Origin: Pseudomonadota bacterium
GTDB taxonomy: Bacteria > Pseudomonadota > Gammaproteobacteria > JAADHS01
Assembly: GCA_021821045.1 (NCBI GenBank)
Contig: JAKACW010000024.1
Span: 1 to 64,000 of the forward strand
Direction of reading: 5' to 3'
DNA: 64,000 bases
In this document: one piece after another, positions 33,229 to 43,236 of the stretch
How positions within the stretch are numbered: position 1 is the stretch's first letter
How the letters are laid out: the number at the start of each line of letters is the position of its first letter
Notes under the pieces: generated by a model
The model's database searches: none
Told to the model about the DNA's origin: nothing
What the model saw: only the letters and a program-made list of their open reading frames with translations
Position numbers and translations under genes: made by a program

Positions 33229-35789
33229 AACACTCCCACCAACTGCGGGTCGATGTTGGGCGGAAAATTGTTGCGCGATGAGGGGCGTTGGCCCAATTCT
33301 TTCTCGCCCCGAGCGGCATGTTCCGCCAGTTCCGCCATGACCATGCGGTGCAGTGCGCGCGTGTTTTCCAGCACGGCGTGGGCGTTTGAAACGCATTGCT
33401 CGGGGCTTGCCAGCATGGCGTCGGGGTGTCCTGCGCGGTGCTGGAAGTAGTTGGCGATGTAGTCGGGGTCGGCTCCGCCCTGAAACGGATAGCGGCCTTG
33501 GCACAGGAATGCCAGCAGAGCGATATAGGCATCGCGGCAGCGGGTCAATTGGCGGCGCAGAGCGTTCGCGTTCATTGCCTGTTTGCCAGGTGCGGGATGC
33601 AGTCCGTGGCGAATGACATTGGCCAGGTGTAGCAGGCTGTCCATCATGGGTTTCGCCCGGGCGAGCACCTTCTGAGTCTCGATCAGCGTTTCGATCCGCA
33701 GAACGGTAGTGGCGTCGGCGTTGCGCAATGCGACCGCCAAGGCGATTCCCATGCGCCGCTCTACCAGGCTCTCGAACTGCCAGAGTTGCTGTTCTAGGCG
33801 TTCCTCGCTGATGCGCCCGGTGTGCGCGTGATAGACGTTGATCGCGCGAGGAGTGGGCGATGTGCGGAACACGCCGTTGGCCGAGGCCGCCGAAAATACT
33901 GTTCGATCCCGCGGTGTGCCGCCGCGTAGGGCATCGTAGCGCGCGAGATCCCGGGCATAGTCTTCCATGCGCGACTCGATGCGGGCGACAAGTTGCTGCA
34001 GTTCCTTGGTTACGCCGGTGAGGGAGCCAAGCGAAAGTTTGTCGCGCCGCTCCGGGACCAAGTAGCGGTCCGGATGAAAGCCGCCCCTGAAGTAGTGCTT
34101 GAGAAGGATGGCATGGCGCTCGGTGCGAGGGATATTTAATTCGCCCAGGGAGGGCCGGCTGGCGTGGCTTTCGCGATAAACCACCATCGCCTCGAAGTAG
34201 TCCTGCGTTGCCACGGCGCACAGGCTGTCGTAAGCGGCGACCAACTCGGTGGCCGCGCCGTCCAGCGCCGCCAGGCCTGCTTGGGGTAGAACCGACAGGG
34301 CGTTGAACCGTCGCTTAAGCGCGGGGTAGATGCCGAGCGGTCCGCGCGAGCGCATGTGGGCGTTGCTGCGCAGGGTTATCAGCGCATGGGCCGGCAGATT
34401 GTGCGACTGCTCGATGATAACTTGCGGGATGCGCGCCGTGCGTTCGCCCATTTGCCAGCGGTGAAAAATTTCGTCGACGACCAGCGGCTGAGCCGCGTTC
34501 AGTGCCTCGATTCGGGTCAGAGCGAGCCGGGTTTCTTTAGCGCCTGCCAGGGCGGCGGCGTATCGATCGGAATTGAGACGGAACTCGAACAGCGTGGCGC
34601 TCGAGATCAGTTCACACAAGGCATTTAATCCGACCATCGGGTAACGACTCAGTCGGACGAGCCCTTGCATGGCGACCAAGCTCAGCGCGCGCAGTCCAGT
34701 GCTGTTGCGCGCGGCTTTGTCGAGAACGCTGTCCCAATAGTCGTTCTCATAGGCGCTGTTAAAGAGCATCAAGTGAACAGCATCGATGAGATAGACCAGT
34801 CGATAGTGCGGCCGGTTGGAGAATCGCGCGAGTTCCATGGCCATTAGGCTCGCCAGTTGGGTCATGGTCAGCGCGCCGAGGGCGGGAAGTCCGATGACCA
34901 ATCGTACGCGGCGCCGAAAACTCGCCAAGATGCCGCCGTTGGCGTCAGCCATAAGGGAACTCTGCCAACTGTAGGCGAGTTCTTCGGGCACGGGCGCGGA
35001 AACGGCTTGGGCGATGCATTCGACGAAGGTGTAAAGTAACGGTTCGCGTTCAGGCGAGAACGGCATGGCGCTTGCGGGGGGGGCAATGGGGGCGACCAAG
35101 GGTTTCATGAGCATTCCGCCGATTAGCAGGCCCGCCAGCGCGACGGTCAGATAGGGAATCCACAGGATCGGCGACGAACCGGATGTGACCCAATCAAAGT
35201 TGCTCGTGATATGCCAAAATGTGCCCGCGATCACGCCGCTGGCAAGCGCCAGATAAAGCGCCGGAAGCGTAATGACGGCCATTCCAACCGCCAGTAGGCG
35301 CAGCGTGCCGGCCAGATCGATGTGGGACGGAATTAAGCGGACGTCCAGCTTCTTGCGCAGCACTGGCGCGGTCAACTCCTCCGCATCAGTTGGCGCCGCA
35401 GTCTCGGCTTGATCCGTCTTGCGTTGGCGGTCGCCTTTTGATTCTGTGGCCGGGCCGTCCGTCGCGCGCTTTGGTTTGGCGGTGACGGGTATGATTCGAG
35501 CGACGGCGCCGACGCCGTTGATCGCATGCATGTAACGCAGCGCGATAACCGCGGGCGTGTTCGATTTGAGCGTGATGACCCGCCCCGCCACCAGTTTGCG
35601 CGTTTCCTCGAGCGGCAGTCGGAGCAGTTTGGTCAAGCGGTGGGCGACCGCGGTGGGATCCTGTCCGGGGACGATTTCGCCGGTCATTACCACGTCAAAG
35701 AATTTGTCGGAGGGGGCGTTCGTCGGTGCGGCGCCTGAACGGTCCGCCGGGCGAAGGGATCGGCCCTGCAGGTTAACGACGTTTTTCAT
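33225..35789 (-). CDS. membrane protein with M48-like, apparently inactive, peptidase domain
   Basis: An 854-aa protein I cannot name with certainty. Residues about 28-102 form a small alpha/beta module (FFDVVMTGEIVPGQDPTAV) seen at the start of other gammaproteobacterial membrane proteins. After a charged linker come two membrane helices (about 163-190 and 207-232). The segment about 245-335 has the layout of an M48 peptidase: PEELAYSWQSSLMADANGG, RLVIGLPALGALT, then MTQLASLMAMELARF. The expected zinc motif HExxH is replaced by MELAR (317-321). A long C-terminal helical region follows. I infer an M48-derived pseudopeptidase. It is convergent with the diguanylate cyclase. Confidence 0.6.
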   Translation of the reverse strand: MKNVVNLQGRSLRPADRSGAAPTNAPSDKFFDVVMTGEIVPGQDPTAVAHRLTKLLRLPLEETRKLVAGRVITLKSNTPAVIALRYMHAINGVGAVARIIPVTAKPKRATDGPATESKGDRQRKTDQAETAAPTDAEELTAPVLRKKLDVRLIPSHIDLAGTLRLLAVGMAVITLPALYLALASGVIAGTFWHITSNFDWVTSGSSPILWIPYLTVALAGLLIGGMLMKPLVAPIAPPASAMPFSPEREPLLYTFVECIAQAVSAPVPEELAYSWQSSLMADANGGILASFRRRVRLVIGLPALGALTMTQLASLMAMELARFSNRPHYRLVYLIDAVHLMLFNSAYENDYWDSVLDKAARNSTGLRALSLVAMQGLVRLSRYPMVGLNALCELISSATLFEFRLNSDRYAAALAGAKETRLALTRIEALNAAQPLVVDEIFHRWQMGERTARIPQVIIEQSHNLPAHALITLRSNAHMRSRGPLGIYPALKRRFNALSVLPQAGLAALDGAATELVAAYDSLCAVATQDYFEAMVVYRESHASRPSLGELNIPRTERHAILLKHYFRGGFHPDRYLVPERRDKLSLGSLTGVTKELQQLVARIESRMEDYARDLARYDALRGGTPRDRTVFSAASANGVFRTSPTPRAINVYHAHTGRISEERLEQQLWQFESLVERRMGIALAVALRNADATTVLRIETLIETQKVLARAKPMMDSLLHLANVIRHGLHPAPGKQAMNANALRRQLTRCRDAYIALLAFLCQGRYPFQGGADPDYIANYFQHRAGHPDAMLASPEQCVSNAHAVLENTRALHRMVMAELAEHAARGEKELGQRPSSRNNFPPNIDPQLVGVF

Positions 35790-35948
35790 GGCGTTTTCTC
35801 ATTTTTTCGTCGCTGCGCCGTGACGGCCTGTCTTACAATCGCCGGGCGCTACCTGCTACGGCTGCAATATATTTGCCACGAAAAATTTGGCACGAAAAAC
35901 AGCAGGTAAGGGGAGTTACGTATGCGGCGGGGCGCCTAAGTGTAAAGA

Positions 35949-38477
35949 ATGTCGACAAATTTGGACTCATCGATCAGCCAGGTTCTGGCCGAATTGCCAG
36001 ATGTGCTGGCCAACAATTCTTGTGTCGTGCTGCAGGCCCCGCCTGGGGCGGGCAAAACCACCCGCGTGCCCATCGCGTTGCTGCGCGCGCCATGGCTCGG
36101 GGGGCGCAAGATTGTCATGTTGGAGCCGCGCCGGTTGGCGGCGAAAGCGGCCGCCTGGTACATGGCTCACCTGCTCGGCGAACCTGTCGGCCAAACGGTC
36201 GGCTTCCGCACCCGCTACGAGCGCGCCGTATCGCCCAAGACCCGCATCGAAGTGGTGACCGAAGGAATCCTTGCGCGGCGGCTGCAGAACGATCCCGCGT
36301 TGGACGGCGTGGGCGTGGTGATATTCGACGAGTTTCACGAGCGCAGCTTGGACGCCGACTTGGCGCTGGCGCTGTGCCGTGACGTCCAATCCGGCCTGCG
36401 CGACGACCTACGCTTATTAATTATGTCGGCTACCCTCGATACTGAGCTCTTGGCGCGCAGCCTGGACGGCCCGCCGCTGCTGCGTTGCGAGGGCCGCCAA
36501 TTCCCGGTGTCGGTGCGCTATTTGCCTGGCCGCGCGTCAGACGATCTCACCAATGCGGTCGTTGCTGGCGTGTCGCGCGCGCTGGTGGAAGTCTCCGGGA
36601 GCGTGCTGGTGTTTTTGCCCGGAGAAGCGGAGATTCGCCGCATTGCGGCGGCGCTTGAAGCACGTGTTAACCAGCCGGGTATCACGATCCATGCGTTGTT
36701 CGGTGATCTGCCGCCAGCGGAGCAGGAGCGGGCGCTGGAGCCGCCGCCCGTCGGTTGTCGCAAAATCGTGCTGGCCACCTCGATCGCCGAAACCTCGTTA
36801 ACCATTGAAGGAATCGAAGCGGTGGTGGACAGTGGACTCATGCGCGTGCCGCGCTTTGATCCGCGCACGGCGATGACCCGTTTGGATACGGTGCGGGTGA
36901 CGCGAGCGGCCGCCGAGCAGCGGGCCGGGCGGGCGGGGCGGCTCGGACCGGGCGTGTGCTATCGCTTGTGGAGCGAAGGCGAGCAGGCCGGCCTATTGGC
37001 GCAGCGTCCTCCCGAAATCAGAGAAGCGGACTTGACGTCGCTGGTGTTGGATCTTGCCCAATGGGGCGTCGCCGATCCGGGCCAGTTGCGCTGGATCGAC
37101 CCGCCGCCCGCAGCGGCCTTCGAGCAAGCCAGAGCGCTATTGCGACAATTGTCGGCCTTAGATGCGCAAGGCCGCATCACCTCGACTGGACGCGCAATGG
37201 CGGATCTTCCCGTCCATCCCCGTCTCGGCTACATGTTGCTCAAGGCGCGCGCTGCCGGCCACGGATCGTTGGGATGCTGGATCGCCGCTGTCATTAGCGA
37301 GCGCGATCCATTGCGGTCAAGCGGCAAGGAGCGCTCCAGCGATCTGCGTCTGCGGGTCGAAGCGCTTGTCGGGCCAAGCGGCGGACTCGTTGCGCCGAAC
37401 GTTCGCGCCCGATTCAAACGTGTCGCCGCGCAGTTGGCGCAGCGCTTGAACGTGAGCTTGGATGATCCGGTGGATCCGAGTCGCACGGGCTGGCTGTTGG
37501 CGTATGCCTATCCCGATCGCATCGCGCAGCAGCGTGACGCCGCAGGGCGTTATTTGCTGAGCAACGGGCGCGGGGCGGTGATTTCCCTCGATGACCCATT
37601 GTCGAAAGAGTTGTTTCTTGCGGTTTGTCATCTGGGCGGGGCCGGCGCCGAGGATAGAGTCTTTTTGGCCGCGCCGATCTCGCGCGACGACATCCAAGAC
37701 GCGTTGGGAGCGCTCATTGAAGCCGCGGACGAAGTGCAATGGGACGACAACCGTCAGGCCGTCGTGGGGCGGCATTTGGTTCGCCTGGGCGCTTTGGTGC
37801 TCGAGGAGCGGGCTATGCGCCAGGTTCCGGTGTCAAGCAAGACGCAAGCTTTGCTCGCCGAACTGGAAAAACGCGGACTGGCGGGTTTGCCGTGGGCAGA
37901 GGAGAGTCGTCAGTGGTTGGCGCGGGCGCGACTGGTGGGCAATTTGTGTTCCGATCCCGCGGCGGCGGCGCGATGGGGCGGTGCAGCGACCGACTGGCCC
38001 GATTTTTCCGATGCCGCATTGCTGAAAGATTTTCAGCAATGGCTTGGTCCGTTCGTGCAGGGCATGGGGTCCATCGCCCAGGTCAACGCGCTGAACCTGC
38101 GCGACATCCTGCAAACGCGGCTCACATGGGAGCAGAACAAACTGCTGGAACAATTGGCGCCGGAACGCATCGAGGTTCCCAGCGGTTCGCGTCTGCGAAT
38201 CGATTATTGCGCGGGCGAAATTCCAGTCTTGGCGGCGCGGCTGCAAGAATTATTCGGTGCCAAGGAGACACCTTGCATCGGCGACGGCGCCGTGCCGTTG
38301 TTGTTGCATTTGCTGTCCCCCGCGGGCCGACCGGTTCAAATCACCCGCGACTTAGGCGGCTTCTGGCGCGGCTCGTATCAAGAGGTGCGCAAGGACATGA
38401 AGGGCCGCTATCCGAAACACAACTGGCCGGAAGACCCCGCCGCGGCGACCGCCCACCGCGGCGTGCGACCACGATAA
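35949..38477 (+). CDS. hrpB: ATP-dependent RNA helicase HrpB
   Basis: A DEAH-box superfamily 2 helicase of 842 aa, the usual HrpB length. Motif I is APPGAGKTTRVP, motif II is a DEFH variant (VVIFDEFHERSLDADL), motif III is SATLD, and motif VI is QRAGRAGRLGPGVCYRLW. The C-terminal HrpB domain ends KGRYPKHNWPEDP. It is thought to act in RNA processing; the precise substrate is unsettled. The upstream gap holds two near-identical stretches, TTTGCCACGAAAAA and TTTGGCACGAAAAA, whose role is unclear. Confidence 0.95.
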   Translation: MSTNLDSSISQVLAELPDVLANNSCVVLQAPPGAGKTTRVPIALLRAPWLGGRKIVMLEPRRLAAKAAAWYMAHLLGEPVGQTVGFRTRYERAVSPKTRIEVVTEGILARRLQNDPALDGVGVVIFDEFHERSLDADLALALCRDVQSGLRDDLRLLIMSATLDTELLARSLDGPPLLRCEGRQFPVSVRYLPGRASDDLTNAVVAGVSRALVEVSGSVLVFLPGEAEIRRIAAALEARVNQPGITIHALFGDLPPAEQERALEPPPVGCRKIVLATSIAETSLTIEGIEAVVDSGLMRVPRFDPRTAMTRLDTVRVTRAAAEQRAGRAGRLGPGVCYRLWSEGEQAGLLAQRPPEIREADLTSLVLDLAQWGVADPGQLRWIDPPPAAAFEQARALLRQLSALDAQGRITSTGRAMADLPVHPRLGYMLLKARAAGHGSLGCWIAAVISERDPLRSSGKERSSDLRLRVEALVGPSGGLVAPNVRARFKRVAAQLAQRLNVSLDDPVDPSRTGWLLAYAYPDRIAQQRDAAGRYLLSNGRGAVISLDDPLSKELFLAVCHLGGAGAEDRVFLAAPISRDDIQDALGALIEAADEVQWDDNRQAVVGRHLVRLGALVLEERAMRQVPVSSKTQALLAELEKRGLAGLPWAEESRQWLARARLVGNLCSDPAAAARWGGAATDWPDFSDAALLKDFQQWLGPFVQGMGSIAQVNALNLRDILQTRLTWEQNKLLEQLAPERIEVPSGSRLRIDYCAGEIPVLAARLQELFGAKETPCIGDGAVPLLLHLLSPAGRPVQITRDLGGFWRGSYQEVRKDMKGRYPKHNWPEDPAAATAHRGVRPR

Positions 38478-38478
38478 C

Positions 38479-38530
38479 TGGGGGTCAGGCCTCCAACTAA
38501 GCACGTTCGTTGGGGGTCTGACCCCCAACG
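38479..38530. repeat. REP-like palindromic element
   Basis: A 23-base palindrome (CGTTGGGGGTC, central T, GACCCCCAACG; 38508-38530) follows a degenerate copy (TGGGGGTCAGGCCTCCAA, 38479-38496). GGGGTC/GACCCC palindromes of this kind are common dispersed elements in proteobacteria, some tied to REP-associated tyrosine transposases. I see no second locus or transposase in the window. It may also stop transcription after hrpB. Confidence 0.5.
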
Positions 38531-38537
38531 ATATACA

Positions 38538-39125
38538 ATGCGCGTCATGACTGAATCTCCGGAAAGCGTCGAGCAATGGCTTGAGTTGTACGGCGATAGC
38601 CTGTTCAAGTTCGCTCTCGCTCGAGTGCGCAACGTTCAGGTGGCAGAGGACTTGGTGCAAGAGACGTTTGTCGCCGCCATCAAAGCGCGCGACAGTTTCG
38701 AGCAGCGGTCCCAAGTTAAAACCTGGCTGACGGGGATTCTCAAGCATAAAATTATCGACCACCAGCGCCGCTGCGCGCGCGAACAAAATTACGAAGACGC
38801 GGATACGTTGTTTGATGAGTTGCGTCAGGAGAGTTTCGATGCTTCCGGTCACTGGCAGATCGATGTCGCGCAGTGGAGTAACCCCGATCAAGCCTTGGAG
38901 CGCGAGGAGTTCTGGGCGGTTATGAATCGGTGTCTCGATGAATTGCCGGAAAAAATGCGAGAAATATTCCTGTTGCGGGAGATGGAAGGCCTGTCGGCGG
39001 AGGAGATTTGTAAGGCCTTGCCGGTGTCTTCGACCAACAATGTGTGGGTTATTTTGTCCCGCCTGAGGATGAAGTTGCGCCAGTGTTTGGAGCTGCGCTG
39101 GTTTAACCGCGCACCTGATGGGTAA
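38538..39125 (+). CDS. ECF-type sigma-70 family factor
   Basis: A 195-aa sigma factor. Region 2 (LFKFALARVRNVQVAEDLVQ, then FVAAIKARDSF and KTWLTGILKHKIIDHQRR) and region 4 (LPEKMREIFLLREMEGLS, then VWVILSRLRMKLRQCLE) are complete. It looks like the group paired with a short zf-HC2 anti-sigma protein, and such a gene starts 5 bases downstream. A Met at 38547 is an alternative start. The stimulus is unknown; the co-located outer membrane protein suggests an envelope or metal signal, which is inference. Confidence 0.92.
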   Translation: MRVMTESPESVEQWLELYGDSLFKFALARVRNVQVAEDLVQETFVAAIKARDSFEQRSQVKTWLTGILKHKIIDHQRRCAREQNYEDADTLFDELRQESFDASGHWQIDVAQWSNPDQALEREEFWAVMNRCLDELPEKMREIFLLREMEGLSAEEICKALPVSSTNNVWVILSRLRMKLRQCLELRWFNRAPDG

Positions 39126-39130
39126 TTCAC

Positions 39131-39385
39131 ATGCTGTCGTGTAAAGAGGTGACGGAGTTAGCGTCGCGCCGCCAGGACGGGGTTCTGCCCTTGCGCACCC
39201 GCGTGGCCATGCGCCTGCACCTGATGGTATGCAGAATGTGCACACGGTATGTTGCCCAGCTCGGCTTCATTCGAAGAGTTATGGCGGTTTATCGTGAGCG
39301 CGAGGAGGTCGGTAAACGCGAGGGGCTCAGCCGCGACGGCCGGGCCAAGATCCGTGAGGCGATTCGCCGTGAGTCCGAAAAGTGA
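39131..39385 (+). CDS. zinc-finger (zf-HC2) anti-sigma factor
   Basis: An 84-aa soluble protein with the H-x3-C-x2-C signature (HLMVCRMC) and an upstream CKEVTELAS helix, the zinc-binding anti-sigma fold. It is encoded 5 bases after the sigma factor and should bind it. A basic C-terminal helix (GKREGLSRDGRAKIREAIRR) follows. It has no membrane segment, so sensing is probably cytoplasmic, for instance through thiol oxidation or metal loss. The next gene starts inside its 3' end. Confidence 0.88.
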   Translation: MLSCKEVTELASRRQDGVLPLRTRVAMRLHLMVCRMCTRYVAQLGFIRRVMAVYREREEVGKREGLSRDGRAKIREAIRRESEK

Positions 39386-39953
39386 TCGGCGGTTGATCCG
39401 CTGGGGCGCCCCGTCGGCCGCCATTCTCCTTTGCTGCGCGTCGCACGCTGCCTACGCTCAATTCCTGCAAATCGATCTCGGCAATCAAAGCGTGAACATC
39501 GCCGTGGAACAGCATCGTTTTCGCGGTTTCAATGCTTCGCTGCTGTATACGGAGCAGAACGGTCATCAGGATCTGTTGGCCGGTGCGGGTTACACCGCTA
39601 AGAGCTGGCTGCTGGGGCGCGCGCAGAATTTTTACCTCTCCACCGGCGCAAAGTTTTACGCGACGGACGTGCTCGAATCCTATGTCAACACCGTGGCCTG
39701 GCATAACGTGATTCGAATCGAACCGCGCCGCTGGCAAGCAATGGAGTTGGCGGCCGTTTTGGATTACGGGCCGTCGTTCGCCACGTTTCGCGACGGCGAG
39801 TCCTTTTGGGGCATTGCCGTTCAACTTGATTACAGTCTTTCGCACCAGAGCAACGCGATTGTCGGCTGGCGCCGCCTGGGTGTGGAATTAACCGGCGGGG
39901 ACGAGGCCGATATCGAGCGCGGCGGCTACGTCGGATTGAGTTGGCTTTTCTGA
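39369..39953 (+). CDS. small outer membrane beta-barrel protein (YfaZ-like)
   Basis: A 194-aa exported protein starting with GTG at 39369, 17 bases inside the anti-sigma gene, with GAGGCGA upstream. The signal peptide ends at HAAYA before QFLQIDLG. The mature part is a run of amphipathic beta strands (NASLLYTEQNGHQDLLAGAG, RWQAMELAAVLDYG) and ends in SWLF, with the C-terminal Phe expected of BAM substrates. Size and pattern suit the YfaZ group, an uncertain call. It probably belongs to the sigma/anti-sigma operon. Confidence 0.7.
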   Translation: MSPKSDRRLIRWGAPSAAILLCCASHAAYAQFLQIDLGNQSVNIAVEQHRFRGFNASLLYTEQNGHQDLLAGAGYTAKSWLLGRAQNFYLSTGAKFYATDVLESYVNTVAWHNVIRIEPRRWQAMELAAVLDYGPSFATFRDGESFWGIAVQLDYSLSHQSNAIVGWRRLGVELTGGDEADIERGGYVGLSWLF

Positions 39954-40078
39954 AGATTTCCGCGTCTGGGATCCGATCCTTCGTTTCCTTGGGTTTGCTC
40001 CGGTTCGGGATAAATCATTGGGCCGCCCTGCCGATACGGGCTAGGACAACTCCGAACGGGACGCCGAGCACCGCATCT

Positions 40079-42082
<2,004 letters not shown>

Positions 42083-42392
42083 GCCTGCTTTCGGGACGAG
42101 GCGATACGTGGTCCGGGCGGCGGATTATTGCCGTCCAGCGTCGAAACTTGCGTGGCGATGCCGTAGGAGGAACGGATTGTCGTCGTTCCGGCGGCGGCGA
42201 ATTACCCGGAAAATATGAGCATCGACTCGAGCCGTGAGCATCGCGAGCCAAAACTCCAGTCAAATCAGATTAAAAGAATTTCACCTCTTGCCGTTATGTT
42301 TATCGGATCCAAAAATAGCGCGTCGAACACATTGGTGGCCCGCGAATTGCTTTACTAACTACGAATGATGATGCGACGTAAGGAGTAGGCAG
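42083..42392. other. intergenic region with sigma-54 promoter
   Basis: These 310 bases lie between the hybrid kinase and the FlgM-like gene. The only signal I can support is the -24/-12 element at 42336-42351 and the strong ribosome binding site AAGGAG (42380-42385). No ORF in this stretch looks real. Confidence 0.5.
42336..42351 (+). promoter_or_regulatory. sigma-54 promoter upstream of FlgM-like gene
   Basis: TGGCCCGCGAATTGCT matches the sigma-54 consensus TGGCACG-N4-TTGCW with one change, and the -24 to -12 spacing is exact. The start codon is about 40 bases downstream, behind AAGGAG. Confidence 0.6.
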
Positions 42393-42707
42393 ATGACGAG
42401 TCCGATCGATAACAATGTCATGCCGGCCATGAGTGGCGGCAAGGGCAAGCGTAACGAGGAAGCCGGCGGTCAGGCCCGAAAAAGCGCGGGCGGCGCCGTC
42501 GAGGGTGGCGCCACGGTTGTTGGCGATAAGGTCAATATCAGCTCGGCGGGAAGCCAGCTCAATGCATCGCCGCGGGTGCGGCTAGATGATGCCACTCAGG
42601 CCATGCAAATGGCGCAGCGCATCAAGAGCGCATTCGCCGAAAATCCTGGGTTGGCGTTGTCAGCCCAAGGCGTTCAGGTCAAGGGAGAGCTACAGGGATT
42701 GCTGTAG
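42393..42707 (+). CDS. FlgM-like small protein (possible anti-sigma-28)
   Basis: A 104-aa protein with a disordered Gly/Ala/Lys-rich first half and a helical second half, preceded by VNISSAGSQL, which resembles the conserved entry of FlgM. The last part (AMQMAQRIKSAFAENPGLAL, then SAQGVQVKGELQGLL) matches FlgM only loosely. FlgM holds the flagellar sigma factor until hook completion. A very good AAGGAG site and a sigma-54 promoter precede it, which fits sigma-54-driven flagellar hierarchies. It is followed after 530 bases by a sigma-54 activator. Treat the FlgM link as tentative. Confidence 0.5.
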   Translation: MTSPIDNNVMPAMSGGKGKRNEEAGGQARKSAGGAVEGGATVVGDKVNISSAGSQLNASPRVRLDDATQAMQMAQRIKSAFAENPGLALSAQGVQVKGELQGLL

Positions 42708-42810
42708 CAGGCGGGTAGGATTGGGGAACACGGACGTTCGTCTCCTTACCTTTGCGCTGTCTCTTCATGGGATCATTGTTGTTAATCCACTACGGCACCA
42801 AGTGTGCAAT

Positions 42811-42825
42811 GCAGACATTGTCTGC
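42811..42825. promoter_or_regulatory. palindrome, candidate enhancer for sigma-54 activator
   Basis: GCAGACATTGTCTGC lies about 100 bases upstream of the -24 element at 42924, where upstream activator sequences normally sit. The bound protein is unknown; autoregulation by the downstream activator is possible. Confidence 0.4.
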
Positions 42826-42923
42826 TATGCGCACTTTGTACGATCGTGATTGTTCAGTCTCTGCCTCATAGTAAATTCGACAAAACGCTACGATTAAAAA
42901 CACTTAGCGAAAGCTAAGCGATA

Positions 42924-42939
42924 TGGCACATCCATTGCT
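42924..42939 (+). promoter_or_regulatory. sigma-54 promoter upstream of activator gene
   Basis: TGGCACATCCATTGCT carries TGGCAC and TTGCT at the exact 11-base offset of the consensus. The predicted leader to the ATG at 43237 is about 290 bases, unusually long. Confidence 0.6.
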
Positions 42940-43148
42940 GTTGTCGCAATGCGGCGTTCGAAAATTGGTGCCGCGTTGCGCACACCCGTTCGGGTTTCTA
43001 CGATTTTCCTTGACGCATCAATTTAGTGCGCAGCAAAAGCGTAGGCGAATGGCGACGCAAAAAATTCAAAACCCCGATTTTTCAGCCATTGCTTTGCGAA
43101 AAATGCGAGTTAATATGCTTTTGGCAGTCACTCCAACAATCTTCCCAA

Positions 43149-43175
43149 TTTGCCACGTCCATGTAACTTGGCAAA
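43149..43175. promoter_or_regulatory. inverted repeat in leader of sigma-54 activator
   Basis: TTTGCCA and TGGCAAA flank 13 bases, about 60 bases before the activator start. It could be an operator; nothing in the sequence identifies the protein. Confidence 0.3.
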
Positions 43176-43236
43176 GCGTACAAAGCACGGATCGCTTAGC
43201 GCGTCGAACGCGCGCACATTCTCGGAGGCGCACATC

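Larger units (their letters stand above)
42708..43236. other. 529-base regulatory region upstream of sigma-54 activator
   Basis: No believable gene. In order it holds a perfect 15-base palindrome (42811-42825), a short GAAA-tetraloop hairpin (CTTAGC/GCTAAG, 42903-42918), a sigma-54 promoter (42924-42939) and an inverted repeat TTTGCCA/TGGCAAA (43149-43175), before the GGAGG (43224-43228) of the activator gene. The segment is more AT-rich than its neighbours. Confidence 0.6.

Noticed and set aside
32656-34221. 521-aa minus-strand ORF
   Set aside because: It straddles the end of the diguanylate cyclase and of the M48-like gene in other frames, with Arg/Pro-rich shadow composition.
35885-35905. 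sigma-54-like TGGCACG upstream of hrpB
   Set aside because: The -24 half is good, but no TTGC lies at the required distance.
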